Positions 36,925-49,010 of a stretch of DNA of 64,000 nucleotides are shown one piece after another. Position 1 is the stretch's first letter. Each line of letters opens with the position of its first letter. The position numbers and the translations under genes are program-made. Under the pieces are notes generated by a model, which was given only the letters and a program-made list of their open reading frames with translations, was not told the DNA's origin and searched no databases. The stretch is from Toxonevra muliebris (taxonomy: Eukaryota > Arthropoda > Insecta > Diptera > Pallopteridae), in NCBI GenBank assembly GCA_963691655.1, contig OY829328.1, positions 5,360,204 through 5,424,203 on the forward strand, in the 5' to 3' direction.

Positions 36925-37033
36925 CGTGATCTTGGCTTTAGTTTTGCATCATTACTCGTCGTTGCTGGATCTAAATCAACAAGACTGGACTTTTTATCAC
37001 CAGAAACGGATGGACTAGCGTTGCGGTTCTTAT
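36925..37033 (-). CDS. Penultimate exon of the same unidentified gene
   Basis: A 109-nt exon bounded by acceptor ATACAATTTCAG and donor GTATGT. It encodes KNRNASPSVSGDKKSSLVDL, then DPATTSNDAKLKPRS. It is hydrophilic with many Ser and Lys residues and is probably disordered. It enters with two bases of a split codon and leaves with CG, which pairs in frame with the last exon. The upstream exons must lie to the right in this window or beyond it; the next donor is unknown apart from the microexon candidate at 41952. Confidence 0.68.
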
Positions 37034-38535
37034 CTGAAATTGTATAAATTAAATATGTTATGTTAGTGGCATGTATTAATAAATTAAATGAATATCGAGC
37101 CAGGTCACAGGGACCTAAATTTTTAGATTTTTGCTGTGAGCGAAGCAGTCTAAGGGGGCCGCCTGGTATAACTGTTCAAAAAAAAGTTCCTGAAATATGT
37201 GCGTGTATTTTTTGAAATTCACAGTCGACTGAAAGCTATGGTTGTAGAGCTTGGCAGACGGTGGTACAGTAGTCTTGCATGCTTAAACTTTCAAACAACG
37301 TTTTGGAAACTGGACTGTAGATATTGTGTCTTTTTCTAAACTAAAGTTACATAATTCAATTACCTTGAAGATATACCTAAATTTTTAGCACTCAAAACAT
37401 TATTTATTTACGCCAAAAATGATTTATTATTTATTTTTTTAATTAATTTTTTAGGTATATCTACAAACTACAATCATATACTTTATAAAACTATGTATTT
37501 TGTTTTTTTTCAAACAATTGAAAGGAGACACCTTTACATTGATTGCTATAACTTGCTAAATTTTGTATTCAGTTGCATTAAAAAATTAATTTCTCAACAA
37601 TAAACTCTGTAAATTGCAAAAATAAATATTGAATAGTTTTGAAAATAAAAAATCTGTAAAAAGTACTTGTTTTTTGAGTTCTATACCAAAATGCAAATAA
37701 CTCCTCATAGCTTACTTTGATTTTCAAATCAAATGGTTTTTGAAAGATCTTTTTTTTTAATTTCTAGAAAAATTTAAATTTAACCTCACTTTAAAAAAAA
37801 ATATATTATTTTTAGTTTTGATCAACTTTGACCTCTCTCGTGGATTTTTGGGTAAATTAAAAGAAAGCTAATTTCATCATTTTTAAAATAAAAACCAGAG
37901 TTGTAGCACTTTGCTGCTCCACTCAAAGTTTGTGCAACAAGAAAATTTTTTAGGTAAATAAATAAATATTTAGTACATATAATACACTGAACCAAATGAA
38001 AAGTGAACTTGTAAATACAAATAAGTAGCTTTGATGTAATTTGTAATTAATAGCGATCAGTTGGCACATAATGTGTTAAACTTGATTGCTGATGTACTGA
38101 ATTTAACCCGCCTCTAACCCAATTTTTTAAGAGAATGCTGCCGTACTTTTTGGGTCATATTATGCATATTTCGGTAATGTATCGTCAAATTTGATATACT
38201 TGGTCAGCTTATGCATGCCTAAATAAAAATACAAATTTATATTATCACGAATTTAATTTCAGTAGTTATAAAGTTGTTGAAATGTTCTATAGTACCTTAG
38301 TTCTAATTGAATTCTATGCTTTGACTTGTTATCTTTATGATCATTTAATATTGCTTACTTTGGTTATAGAAAGATTCGGTACATAGGCAGGTGAGAATTA
38401 AAAAACGAAATAAATATCTGTAGGCATATTATTACTATCTTATTAATAATTAAAATTAAAGTAATCACTGATCTGCTATTATCAAGAACGCAATCGAAAC
38501 TGGCAACAGTTGCCAAGAACATCGAGCGATCTTTT
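37034..38535. other. Probable intron of the unidentified minus-strand gene
   Basis: AT-rich DNA with no open frame. A GC-richer patch at 37095-37170 (GGTCACAGGGACCT, then GGGGGCCGCCTGG) was noticed but not assigned. Confidence 0.4.
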
Positions 38536-39269
38536 TTAAGGGGTTATATAGGTTTTGGTACGGGAAACTTAGGGTATATTTGTTTTTTTTTTTTTTTTTT
38601 GGACTATTTGAAATAATTTATTTGAAACTAGCATAACAGGTATACATAGTACATATTCTTACGAAAAAATGAGTGGACGGATATGAAAAAATATTGAAAA
38701 TTGTAGAAGTTATAGCTGTTGTCCTGATGCACGTTTATTCTGCAGAGTCTGGCGGTGACCACGATTGAATGCCAACAACTTAACTGTAATCAAAAAGACA
38801 AAAAATTTACAGTTGTGCACTACAGTGTCGAGTACTTGAACGAAAAATTTTGAAAAAAACCTTTTTCTCATACGGAAACCATGATGTGAAAAAAGTATAT
38901 TTTTTGAGTCTCAAACATGTATTTAAAAATTAGTTAAGACAAATACTGCACATGAAAAAATTATCATTCAAGTACTCCGTATTGTAACTAGAAAAAAAAT
39001 TTGATGAATTGGTCAAGTAGTTTTTGAGATATCGCGGTCACAGCAAAGGCATTTTTCAAAAAACATCATTTGGAGAAAATCACGCTTATAGTTTTGAGTG
39101 CACTTTATTCATGAACAGTAGCGCGCTACAAATCAAGTTGCTACTTACAATCTACTGCTCGGATTGACTTGAAATTTCGAACATAAACTCTTGAAAGTAT
39201 GTTTGTTCGAAATAAGTCATAACATTTTTTTCGATTTTTTGACTCATGAAAACGTTTATAACCCCTTAA
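38536..39269. mobile_element. TTAA-flanked piggyBac-like MITE
   Basis: TTAAGGGGTTATATAGGTTT at 38536 is inverted at the right end, which on the minus strand reads TTAAGGGGTTATAAACGTTT (39250-39269). Matching TTAA ends and short inverted repeats suggest a 734-bp non-autonomous piggyBac-type element. It has no coding capacity and lies inside the presumed minus-strand intron. Confidence 0.6.
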
Positions 39270-39339
39270 TAATAATTTAATTTTAAATTTTTGAAAAAAC
39301 TCAGTTCAATGTACGTAAAATTTCAACTTTTTAAAAAAC

Positions 39340-39395
39340 ACAGCCGAAAGCCGAGACACATAAACTTAATTTTCGGCTGTAGAATCTATAGTGTA
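39340..39395. repeat. Hairpin: ACAGCCGAAA / TTTTCGGCTGT
   Basis: A stem of about 10 bp with a loop of about 24 nt. It is a potential RNA or DNA hairpin without further context. Confidence 0.35.
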
Positions 39396-40560
39396 TTTAG
39401 TTTTTCCCCAGCACGTCACATTTGAGATTTTTTAGATTCAAATTTGGCCATCTTCTTTGAAGGGAAAGACGCTGAATCTGCTTTAAAATGACTTTAGTTT
39501 CTGTTTATTAATTAAAACTCAATTCTTACAATGATGACCGCCCATTTTTAGGCGGATACAATTCATAACAACAATAAAAAGGAAAAAGGCTATGAACGAG
39601 ATAGCGCAAATCTCTTTCTTTTTTGCTTACATTGGCAATTTACTCTTAAAAAGACTTTCTGAGAGCACTTGCTTCATCTAGTGGAAACAAAAAAAAATAA
39701 TTAGAAATTTCCGGCTTGTCGCTCAAAGCAATTTACTCTCAAAAAGATTTAATGGACAAAATTGAGGCAATTTTAATGCAGATGTAAACTCCGCCTAAGA
39801 AAACAAAATAAATATCCTTAACATATTTTTAGACTGCTGCTTGAAAACTGATAACTTCCTCTTTACTATTTTTTACAGGTTTGATCTGCAATTATGCACT
39901 TACCCATTTAACAACGAAAAAGAGTTAATCAATTCATATAAGAATTTACGCAAAGGAAATGCGGTCTCTGCCCCACTGTGTATGTCATATTTAATTAACA
40001 TTAAATAAGTTAGGTCAAACACGGAGTATATTATACTCAGTATATTATTACACAAAATTTTAATGCAATTTTGTAGAGAAAAGCTCACGACTGTTGTAAT
40101 TGCACTTCATGGTTGACATTTTAAGTACAAAACTAAGAAATCTCTTTGACATATTAATGGACAAAGGAAATTTTATGAGCTTAAAAAAATGTAAAAATTT
40201 TATTTTAGTGTCGTACGTACAATGTAAAAATTTTTAATTTGATGAGATTTAAAAAAGTGTTAAAAATTCTAAAACCCTCCAGTAGTTTTTAATGTTACTT
40301 TGACGATTTTTCAATATCTATTTAGAATATATAAGATTCCCATACTCATTTTGAAACTCGAATAGCTTTACATTTTTCAAATTTACTTTAGATGAGACCA
40401 CTAGCAGAACGAGATAACGAGCTAATGATGGAGGGGACAGTTTTTTATTCCTTCATAATGTATATTAATTAATTGATAGCTGAGAAATTTGTCGGTTGCA
40501 ACTAATATTGGCCAAAACTACTTCTTTCTATGGAAATATATATTTGTATGTATACACATA
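39396..40560. other. Intronic/intergenic, nothing recognised
   Basis: AT-rich DNA. The minus-strand frame at 39900-40088 is unassigned. Confidence 0.4.
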
Positions 40561-40567
40561 TTAATTG

Positions 40568-40780
40568 TGTAACGGATGTCAATTTAGCGGATGCGAATAC
40601 AAATGTCAAAAAACAAAACTCAATTTCATATTATAGTTATATTCAGTAGAGGTAAATTATATTTAAAAAAAAAGTAGTTTTGTTGCTTTTTCTGCTTTGC
40701 AAAGCCAAACCAAGTTGAAAAAGAAACTGAGCAAACATTTTCACAAACATAATTGAGAAAATTTGTGAAATTTAAACTAG
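40568..40780. mobile_element. Foldback/MITE family, partial copy
   Basis: GTAACGGATGTCAATTTAGCGGATGCGAAT begins at 40568 in the same form as the full copy that follows. Shared interior landmarks are TCAATTTCATATTA, CAGTAG(A/T)GGTAAATTATAT and AAGTAGTTTTG. It is immediately followed by the next copy. Confidence 0.6.
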
Positions 40781-41334
40781 TGATGTAACGGATGTCAGAT
40801 TAGCGGATGCGAATGCGAACTGACTAAATGTGGATGGGAAAAAAAACAAATATGAATCAATGTCAATTCAATTTCATATTACAATTATTTTTAGGTTCTT
40901 TATGAAAATATTTGGATTAAATTAGAAGCGAAAGATTATATTGTAAAGTGTTATATGCATATATATGTTCATTCAAGTGCCTCGAGTGCCATACACAAAA
41001 AAATCAGTCCATTATTACCGTTCGTGAGCTGGACAATCTTGAAAAAACCTCTAACTATTGGCAAATTAAAAGTTTACAAATACAACTACTGAAAAATTCT
41101 AGGGTTCTGGAAAATTTTTTTTAAATCTGCTAGCATATTCGAGATATGTAATCAAAATTCAGTAGTGGTAAATTATATTAAAAAAGAAGTAGTTTTGCTA
41201 CTTTTTCGCATAAGTTACATAAGATACTGAGCAAACATTCCTTTGAAAAAAAAAATGGCGAATGCCAATGCGAATGTCGAAATTATGTGAATGTTTTGCA
41301 TGTAGCGAATGCTGACATCCGTTACATCACTAAT
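40781..41334. mobile_element. Foldback/MITE with perfect 20-bp inverted ends
   Basis: AGTGATGTAACGGATGTCAG at the left end is perfectly inverted at the right end (about 41315-41334). GCGGATGCGAATGCGAA-type subterminal repeats lie inside. The interior is non-coding. A further decayed end (CATTCGTTACATCTCT) follows near 41410, and diverged ends occur at 46566-46660 and 47290-47397. Confidence 0.7.
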
Positions 41335-41444
41335 TTAAACATTCGTTATACATTCGCCAAAAAAAAATTACGAGTCCGAATGTAAAAATTATGCGAATGC
41401 AAACATTCGTTACATCTCTAATACATATGTATATATGCAATATG

Positions 41445-41951
41445 TAAAAGAATTAATGTCGAAACTTGCAAAAATAAACAAAGAACTTTTTAAGTAGGTA
41501 GCCATAATTGCATGGTTGCTTTTAGGTAAACATTAAAAACTATTATGAAGATGGGGATAATGGATGGGGGTCGTAATTACACATGGGGGTCCAAGAAGCA
41601 AATAAATGCACTAGCAAATGAGAATGGTGGGGAAAAATACTCCAATAGGAATTCATATTTTTATAGAAAACTTGAGGGCAAAAAACCAAATCAAATAATA
41701 ATAAGAAAGAAAAGGCTTCACTGCAAGTCTTGCATTAAAATTCCGCAGGAAAAATTTTAGAGGAAAAAATATTTAAGGGTTCGTTCTATACGATTGTGGA
41801 AAGCAAGTGGAGAGTTCAAGGGTTCAAGAACTTTTTCTTTTCATTTCCTTCCGTTTTGTTTTTATTTTTAGTTTTTGCTTTTGCTTCATATACTATATTA
41901 AATGTGCATTTCTACGAGTAGTCATACTCAAGATATTTGCCTTGTACTCAC
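41445..41951. other. Intronic/intergenic
   Basis: A 71-codon frame at 41545-41760 (basic, Asn-rich) has no recognisable domain or splice context. I do not call it a gene. Confidence 0.4.
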
Positions 41952-41971
41952 TTGAAATGTTTGCTTGAAAT
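41952..41971 (-). CDS. Candidate 20-nt microexon of the unidentified gene
   Basis: On the minus strand a good acceptor (AATTATTGTTTGCAG) and a good donor (GTGAGT) enclose 20 nt. Read to fit the exon at 36925, it encodes FQANIS and completes an Asn, giving FQANISNKNRNASPSV without a stop. The splice signals are strong but such pairs occur by chance, so this is tentative. Confidence 0.33.
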
Positions 41972-42639
41972 CTGCAAACAATAATTAAGAGTACTTAAGT
42001 TGTCACTTAGCGTGTATTTGTAGATAAACTTAGATGTGCAATGTACAAGTATACGTGATTATTACTTACTTATGTTTGCATCTACTATCTTACATTGGGG
42101 AGCAAATCTTAATTTAATTTAGATATCTGCTCTTCCTTACTGCTACACTTAAGATTGCAATGTACGCAAAAATGGTACATTGATACTTGTCGCGCTGCTT
42201 ACTGCCACGTAAGTAAAACTAAAGTGTTTGTTGGCATTGCAATTTCGTCATTGTTGTCGTCTTCTGCACTCCTTAAATTATTTGAATAGTTATTACTGAG
42301 TTGATAGAAAAATTTATGCTCAGTGTATACGCAAAGAAAAATACCATGACGTAGAATTTCAAGATTTTAAGATTATTGATTGGAATTATTATTGCTCTAG
42401 AATTAATATAACCATGACCTTGAAAAGTATTCAAATTGTAATCGTTTTTGGTAGCACAGTGACTGAACAATTTTTACGAGCATGCATAGATGAAATTAAT
42501 GAAATGCATACTAAACTACTTAATAAAAAAATTCTTTGGCCAGACAGTTTATAGCTTACATTAAATATGTGTATATTTTTATAAAATAAAAACACAGTAA
42601 TGTCTGTACGTATGTATTAATGAATACATGTATGTATAT
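41972..42639. other. Intronic/intergenic, nothing recognised
   Basis: AT-rich; an unassigned minus-strand frame lies at 42273-42470. Confidence 0.4.
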
Positions 42640-43096
42640 TAGGGTGTGTCGAAAATTTTTTTTTGATAATTCTAAATTTTTTTAAAAAAAAGATAAAAAG
42701 TTGTCTCTATATATACCACAAAATTTCGGCTAATAGAAAAAAATTTAGGTTTAAAGCTTATTATTTTGAAATATTTTCTTAAAAAATTGAAATTTTCCAA
42801 TCAGACATTTTTTTCCAATTTAAGAAATATTGATCAAAGTTTTTTTTTTTTTTGCTAATAAATATTTTATTATTTACGTTTTAGCTTATATGATTTAATA
42901 TAAACTAATTGCATTCTTTCTTCATTATAAAAAAAATGGAAAATTTGTTTTTCTTAAGAAAGTTATAGAATTTAGGCCTCTTGGGAAAAACCTAAATTTT
43001 TTTCATTTTAATCAAATTTTTTTGTGGTATATGTGGGTCTAAAGAGGCAACTTTTTATCAACTTGAGAATTGAAAGAAAATTTTCGATACACACTA
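42640..43096. mobile_element. TA-flanked MITE with GTGTGTCGAAAATTTT ends
   Basis: The left end TAGGGTGTGTCGAAAATTTT is inverted on the right, which reads TAGTGTGTATCGAAAATTTT on the minus strand. It spans 457 bp and is flanked by TA, as expected for a Tc1/mariner-type non-autonomous element. The interior is itself partly palindromic (AAGTTGTCTC...AAACTTTTTATC). Confidence 0.65.
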
Positions 43097-44555
43097 ATGT
43101 ATATTAATTTACCCAGAAGAAAAATCAAGCAAGTATCCCTAACTGAGGCCTGATTACATAAGTAAAATAACAAAAAATTTATATTTAAGCTTCTCATAAT
43201 CTAGCCGGAGTTCCGTCGTCAAATTGTTGGAAAGTATTGAATTTTGAGAATTTTGAACTAATTCCAAAAGCCTTCATACCACAATTTAGAAAATTGTACT
43301 GGGTTTAATTCAAAACTCAAATCAAAAATTAATTAAGATCTTCTTTAAGTAATAAACTAGATTAAAATAATATTGATATTCTTCAGTTAGGTCGATAAAA
43401 AAATATGCTTCAGACCCCAACTTTTTTAACACCTCTTAATTTAAAGGCATGTGCCCATATTTATGTATGTGTGTGTACAGACCCAGGTTTTTATTCTTTG
43501 TAAAAGAAGTAGAAGGAGTGTAGAAGTACACTACCCATCAAGTAGTCCTTCTGATGTTTCAGCTAGAAATTGAAAACCATCAATTAATAGCGACGGCTAC
43601 ATAAATATAGTTTTCTAGTAAAGATTTATTTATTCCAATTGGAATCGAATATGTCAACATCATTATAAAGATTGTTGAAATCCAGGATGGGGACCTAGCT
43701 TATTTTGCAGGTTGGTTTAGCTCACTGGTGTAGGGTCTCTCTGAACCATTGGTTCAGTATAAAAACCAGTTCTTCCACACCTAGGAGCCGCTGGTTTGGT
43801 ACAAAAATAGTTTGGCTCAAAAATCTTGCATTGTACAATTTAATATTGCACTTTGAAAGTATAACTTTAAATTTATTCAATTAAATTTACCCAAATTTAA
43901 TTTAATTTGCTTTAGAATTTCCTTTGATATCTATTTTTGAAAAAATATTTATCGTTCGGTTCAAAAAGGTTTGGTTCAAAACCGGTTTGCATCTCTAATT
44001 AAAATCACGACATGGACGGGGAATTGGTTCAACATGCATGTCTGCCATACACCAGCATTTCAACGTTTGTGAACTTTGTTTTGGTTCCATAGAACTTTAA
44101 TGTGAAAATTAAACAAAATTATTTTTGGGTACAGCTTTTTTCGATTAAATTACTTTAAATTATTTGTTGGTGTTTTGACGTTTCCCTTTTAGTGTCGCAA
44201 TATTCTTTGGTGACAACAACATCGTGCTTTGCATAGCCTTACGTCTGCAAATAACTACTTGAAACCAAGTACTCAACTTATGGAACAAAACGTGTTCCAC
44301 TTGTGAAAAACGAAAGCCATTTTCACATCACAATATGTTTGTATGATAAACTACAATAAATTACCATTAGCATGCAAATTCACCCTCAATTATCAATGGA
44401 AAATAGTAACTCGAAAAAATCGTGGAAATTTTGTTACAAAAATAACAATTCGTTTCAACTTAGCTTACACAAAATTAGAAATTCATTGTGTAACCAAAAA
44501 TGAGCTGCAGTAATGCTTAACTACGGCGGCACTAATAGACGGCTAATCAATTACT
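43097..44555. other. Intronic/intergenic
   Basis: A cluster of GGTTCA/GGTTTGG motifs at 43720-44000 (GAACCATTGGTTCAG, GGTTTGGTTCAAAACCGG) may be another decayed repeat. No gene is seen. Confidence 0.35.
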
Positions 44556-44557
44556 TA

Positions 44558-44800
44558 ATGTCTGACCAGCTTTCTGTCGAACCAGAGTTGGCATATTTGG
44601 CACTGGAGTACTAATAGTCGAGCACATGAGCTCCTTGACAACGCAGGATATTATCATGTTCAATATTAAATCTAGGAGATTTGAAGAATAGTAAAATGGA
44701 ACACAGTACAATGGAAGTAACACTTGTTGGAGTGCTTTATTCTCAAGCATTTATTTTTGCCTTTCCAAAAAACAAAAAATCAAAAAAAAAAAAAAAAATT
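44558..44800 (+). mobile_element. 5'-truncated LINE copy (3' end only)
   Basis: TGTCTGACCAGCTTTCTG and the next 200 bp align with the 3' end of the LINE at 59336-60290: shared landmarks are GAGCTC, ACGCAGGAT, AGATTTGAAGAATAG and GGAACACAG. It ends in an A-rich tail (44763-44799). Stops and indels break the frame. 5' truncation plus a 3' poly(A) tail is the usual product of target-primed reverse transcription. Confidence 0.75.
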
Positions 44801-46560
44801 GGATGCGTAGATAAGCATTTTTAAAAAAAGTCTAAAAATAATCCACCAAAACTCATAAGCCTAAAAACAATCAATAAAATGAAAAACTTATTTTCAGATG
44901 CAATCAAGCAAAAAGAAACCCGTAATACAATCTTTAATATATCAAATTCCCCAATACATCTATATGTGCAACTCTGGCAGCAGCAGCAACATAAAACTAT
45001 CGCAAAAATGTGTGTTATTAAATTAATAGAAAATACAAACATACCACAAAATAAGTGAAATCATGCGTTAACTTTGCATGGGCATGAATGAGGGCCAAAA
45101 GAAAAAAAAAGTCAAACAGAAGTAAGATCGTTCGAAAAAAATGTTTATTTTGCATAAACTCACAATTTATGCTCACGCTTATGTTCATGAGCACGTTGCT
45201 GACAAAATGTGATTAGGATACAGATGGGGCGTAAGATGTGGGAGTGCAAAATGTGGTGTTGACTGACTACGCCTGAAAAACGAAACATTTGAAGCGTAAC
45301 GCAAATGTTTTTTACGTTAAAAGAAAATCAATTTTATTTTCAGTTAGTTTTTTTTTTTTTTTTGAGATTGACTTTTTTTTTTTGATACCTTTTGATTTCA
45401 CTTTTATTTTATGGACTCATTGAACTTAGTTTGTTTTGGCTGCCACCGCTTTCAAAGCTACCGCCGAATAATGCTTAAGCAGAAGTCTATAAAAACGATG
45501 AAGACATTATTGAAAAATCTCAAAATTTGATTTGCCTTTACAGAAATCACAGCGTGTTAACATCTGGCACGGCGCGCATATTTTATTTCATCATTTTCAC
45601 CGCAAAACATCGATTGAATAATTTGAGCTTCGCTTTTGTGTGTGATACGAGTGCGTGCGTGTGTATGTGCGGGGAACAAGTTAATGCAGATTTTCCGTTT
45701 TCGTTTGAAAACCCCCTATAGCTCGATGAAAATCACACTCATACATGTATACATACATATGTGTGTGGCTTTTCTTTCAACTCGCATTACTGGCATTTGT
45801 TGTCATTGACACTCATACGCACACACACAAACACTCCTACATTGATACAAATACTATGCATATACATCTACGCATTCTTAAGAAATCCATTCATATGGGC
45901 ACACGAACACACATACACATTCACCCACTTTAGGCCATTTTATTTATTTTGGCATTCCCTATTATTCTCTCTTTCATTAAAATATTTTGTTCAATTTTAA
46001 TGCTTTTGTTGTATTTTTTAAATTTGAATATTTCGAGTTATTATTTCCTTTTCCTTTTTATTTTCATTTTTCTTTTGCTTTAGCTTTTTTTTTATTTATT
46101 GGAGTGATGAAGATTTTGGTAGAAGTGATTCCCAACATTTGTATGCTCCCCCACCATCAACGTCGTTTTATTCTTCTTTCATTGTTTGACAAATGCTGTT
46201 GAAGTGCTCTCATCTTTTTCGACAAATGATTTGCCAGTGTATTTTGAAGTATCGATGCTTGTGTTTAATTTGTCCCTTTTCCCAAATTTATTTCCAGTCA
46301 GGCAGTCAGTCATCGCTGAGTGATGCCACGTGACCGATAATTTAAATATTAAATTTGTATAATACATTAGATATTTCATTTCTGATATGCTGGCTTTAGT
46401 TTTTAATTGAAAGAATACTAAATTTTGGAGCTTTGTTTGTTTGCTTACATGTGCATTGATTTGTGCGTGTATGTGATAGATTAAAATCGGTTATATTTTA
46501 TGAATTTTCATACATATGTATATATTGAGAATAAATGAAATTAATGACGCAAAAGTAAAT
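44801..46560. other. Intergenic/intronic
   Basis: Includes T-runs and a mixed (CA)n microsatellite stretch (about 45800-45930). A less AT-rich patch at 45540-45720 has an unassigned frame. No gene is supported. Confidence 0.4.
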
Positions 46561-46565
46561 ACTAC

Positions 46566-47397
46566 TGATGTATTCGCATTCGCTATATACAAAAAATCCG
46601 CATAATTTTGACGTACGCATTCGCAATTTTTTTCCGCATTTATAACGAATGTTTAAATTGGGCAAACTGCGCTTATAGTGCTAACACACAAGAGTGCATT
46701 TCCTTGAAATTCTGCATTTCAAATTTAGGTGGACACACGACAAAAAACGAATTCCAAATTCGTTTTTTGACAGATTATAAGTTTGGAGAAGAAGAATATT
46801 TGTGTGTTTTATGCAAATAATTGGATTTGGATACCAAGAATTTATATAACAATAATAGAAAATTGGAGGAATGGCAATGAGTTACTCTCCGACTCCATTA
46901 TTTTTTTTTTCGCTTAATAAATATTACAAGAGCAGCTGTTGTGAAAACAAAATCCAAAATGTCTAAAAAAAATGTAATAGATCTTAAATTTTTCCTGTTT
47001 TTTGCAACCTTGCGTTTGAGGGTTGCTAGTTAATTTCTTCATTTCAGATGCATTTTAATGAAATAAGTCTGAAATGTAGAATTTCATTTTACACTTTTTG
47101 TATGGCGAAATTCTGCATTTCAGACGCATTTCAACGAAATGTTAAATTTGCCTGAAATGAACTATCGAGTGTCCGCACTATTACACAAATTTTCTCAATT
47201 ATGCATTGCAAAAATAATTTTTTTTAAAGTATAATTTACTACTTCTTATTCTTCTTCTTATTGATCCAACTATTTTCTTAGTATATGAAATACCACATTC
47301 ATATTCGCATTTGCATCCACATTCGTGGATGTCAGCTTTTGACATTCATATTCGCACCTGCATCTGCTAATCTGGCAACCATATATCACTAGTAAAT
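46566..47397. mobile_element. Diverged foldback family copy with nested repeats
   Basis: The right end (GCATCTGCTAATCTGGCA, then ATATCACTAGT) is a diverged inverse of the ACTAGTGATGTAACGG / GATTAGCGGATGC end at 40779. The left side carries GATGTATTCGCATTCGC and ACGAATGTTTAAAT. The interior holds the smaller repeat at 46733 and an ATTTCAGACGCATTTC-type palindromic patch. The boundaries are approximate. Confidence 0.45.
46733..46910 (+). repeat. Copy A of an interspersed repeat shared with 60401-60560
   Basis: Begins GACACACGACAAAAAA and contains AATTGGATTTGGATACC and GGCAATGAGTTACTCTCC, then CCATTATT. All of these recur in order on the opposite strand at 60401-60560. Confidence 0.7.
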
Positions 47398-49010
47398 ACT
47401 TACATATAAAGAAAATGATTAGCTTTTGAAAATGTTCATATTTTGGATGCGGTGAAAAACTGATAGCACTTTCCATACGTAGAACGAATTAGAAAATGGT
47501 CAAAAAAGCATAAAAAATCAACTCAATCAAAAAGAACTATACTACAATATGCAAAGTTTTTTGATATTCCTTATCCGCTACGGACCCCCTTAACATATTT
47601 AATTTTCACTTAGGGCAGACGTTTCTTAATTGAAGTTACAAATGTTTTATTACATTTATTACTAACCATCTTGACTTGCTTTGAAATTCAAAATTAATGC
47701 TACGCAGCTGCTCTTTTTTTCTTTGCCTTTTTCCGATTTTAAGGTTTCTTTTTTATATATGAAATTACTTGCAAGTAGATTGTGTTGACAAAGGCTTTTC
47801 ATTAAATTGTTAAAAAAAAAAAACTTGCAAGAACAAGTAATTTTTGGCAATTAAAAATCGTAATTAGTCAAACCTTTTCTATATTTTATTTAAAAATTTT
47901 ACCTTTTTATAATTTCATTGTGTTTACGCGCAAAGTACCAAGACCAAGACCAGACAGACAGAAAGTCAGACAGATAGAAATTGAAGAAAATGTTTGCACA
48001 GGTAGATAGCAGCAACAACCCAAAGGAATACACTTTTTTGCGCATTTTTCTTATCCTTTTTTGGCAATTATTCCATTTTGAAATATTAAAGCTTATCCAA
48101 TATTAATAAATGTGTAAATTGTATTTGTGCTAAAATGAGAAAACATTTACTTTTACTTTTTCTGCATACTTCTTCTTCTCCGAAAAGGGTTAAATTAATT
48201 ATTTCATTTGAATTGATGCCTGAACATCGCCAGCAAAGAAAGAAGCACACAAATTGCCAATGAAAGTCCGGGGTAATCGGGGAGAAATGCGTGCGGGTAT
48301 TAAGGAATACCTACTTAATTAAATATTGATGCCGTTTACGAGTTGTTCTGTGTCTTGCCGTGACGAGGAGGAGGCACATTAAATAAAATGATTATTTAAT
48401 TGTACCGACAACTTCTTTATTTTTATACATATATTTATGAGTCTTTGGGTATGTATATTTGCATTGTAGAATAATCCTTTCAATTAGGTTTTAATTTCAT
48501 TCGGAATTATGTGAAATTCATTTCAATAAACATCCTAAAAACAAGAAAGAATTGTAATTAATTTTTGTTTTTAAGAGGAATTGTCATTTATTATTTATGT
48601 TTTATTATTTTCTCAATGCCATGCAATATTAACCTCTTCACTGAAAAAGTACACATATGTGGATTCAAGGTTTTGCGTATTCTTTAATTTTTTTAATTTA
48701 TTGTAGTTGTTTTTCTGAAATTCTAGTAAAATTAGGATAATAAATAAGCAATGTGTTGTTTCTTAGTCGCATTCGAATTTAAGAAAAATTAAGAAAATAA
48801 ATTTAAATAATACAAAATGGTACGAAGAATTGTAAAAAACATGTGGCCTTCGACAGCGAAGAAGATAAATACAGAAGGATTTAATAGCATTGAGGACAAA
48901 ACAAAATATTATGTGGTGCAGTGTATCAAGGACTAATTGTTCATTGGTCAAATGATTTGCTTTATTCTCAGTTTTTGGCAAACGTAATAAAGAAGAACCC
49001 TACCATATTC
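47398..49010. other. Intergenic/intronic, nothing recognised
   Basis: AT-rich. A patch at 48230-48380 is less AT-rich (TCCGGGGTAATCGGGGAG, then GACGAGGAGGAGGC) but has no convincing frame. Confidence 0.4.

Noticed and set aside
41545..41760. 71-codon frame as a gene
   Set aside because: Starts from an ATG but has no recognisable domain, no flanking signals and a composition expected from A-rich DNA.
43700..44000. tRNA or MITE call for the GGTTTAGCTCACTGG / GGTTCA-rich stretch
   Set aside because: Some words look tRNA-like and some are inverted, but no consistent ends or stems could be defined.
44821..45042. 73-codon minus-strand membrane-protein-like frame
   Set aside because: Hydrophobicity comes from AT-rich codons and a CAGCAGCAGCAA tract. 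There are no splice sites or family match.
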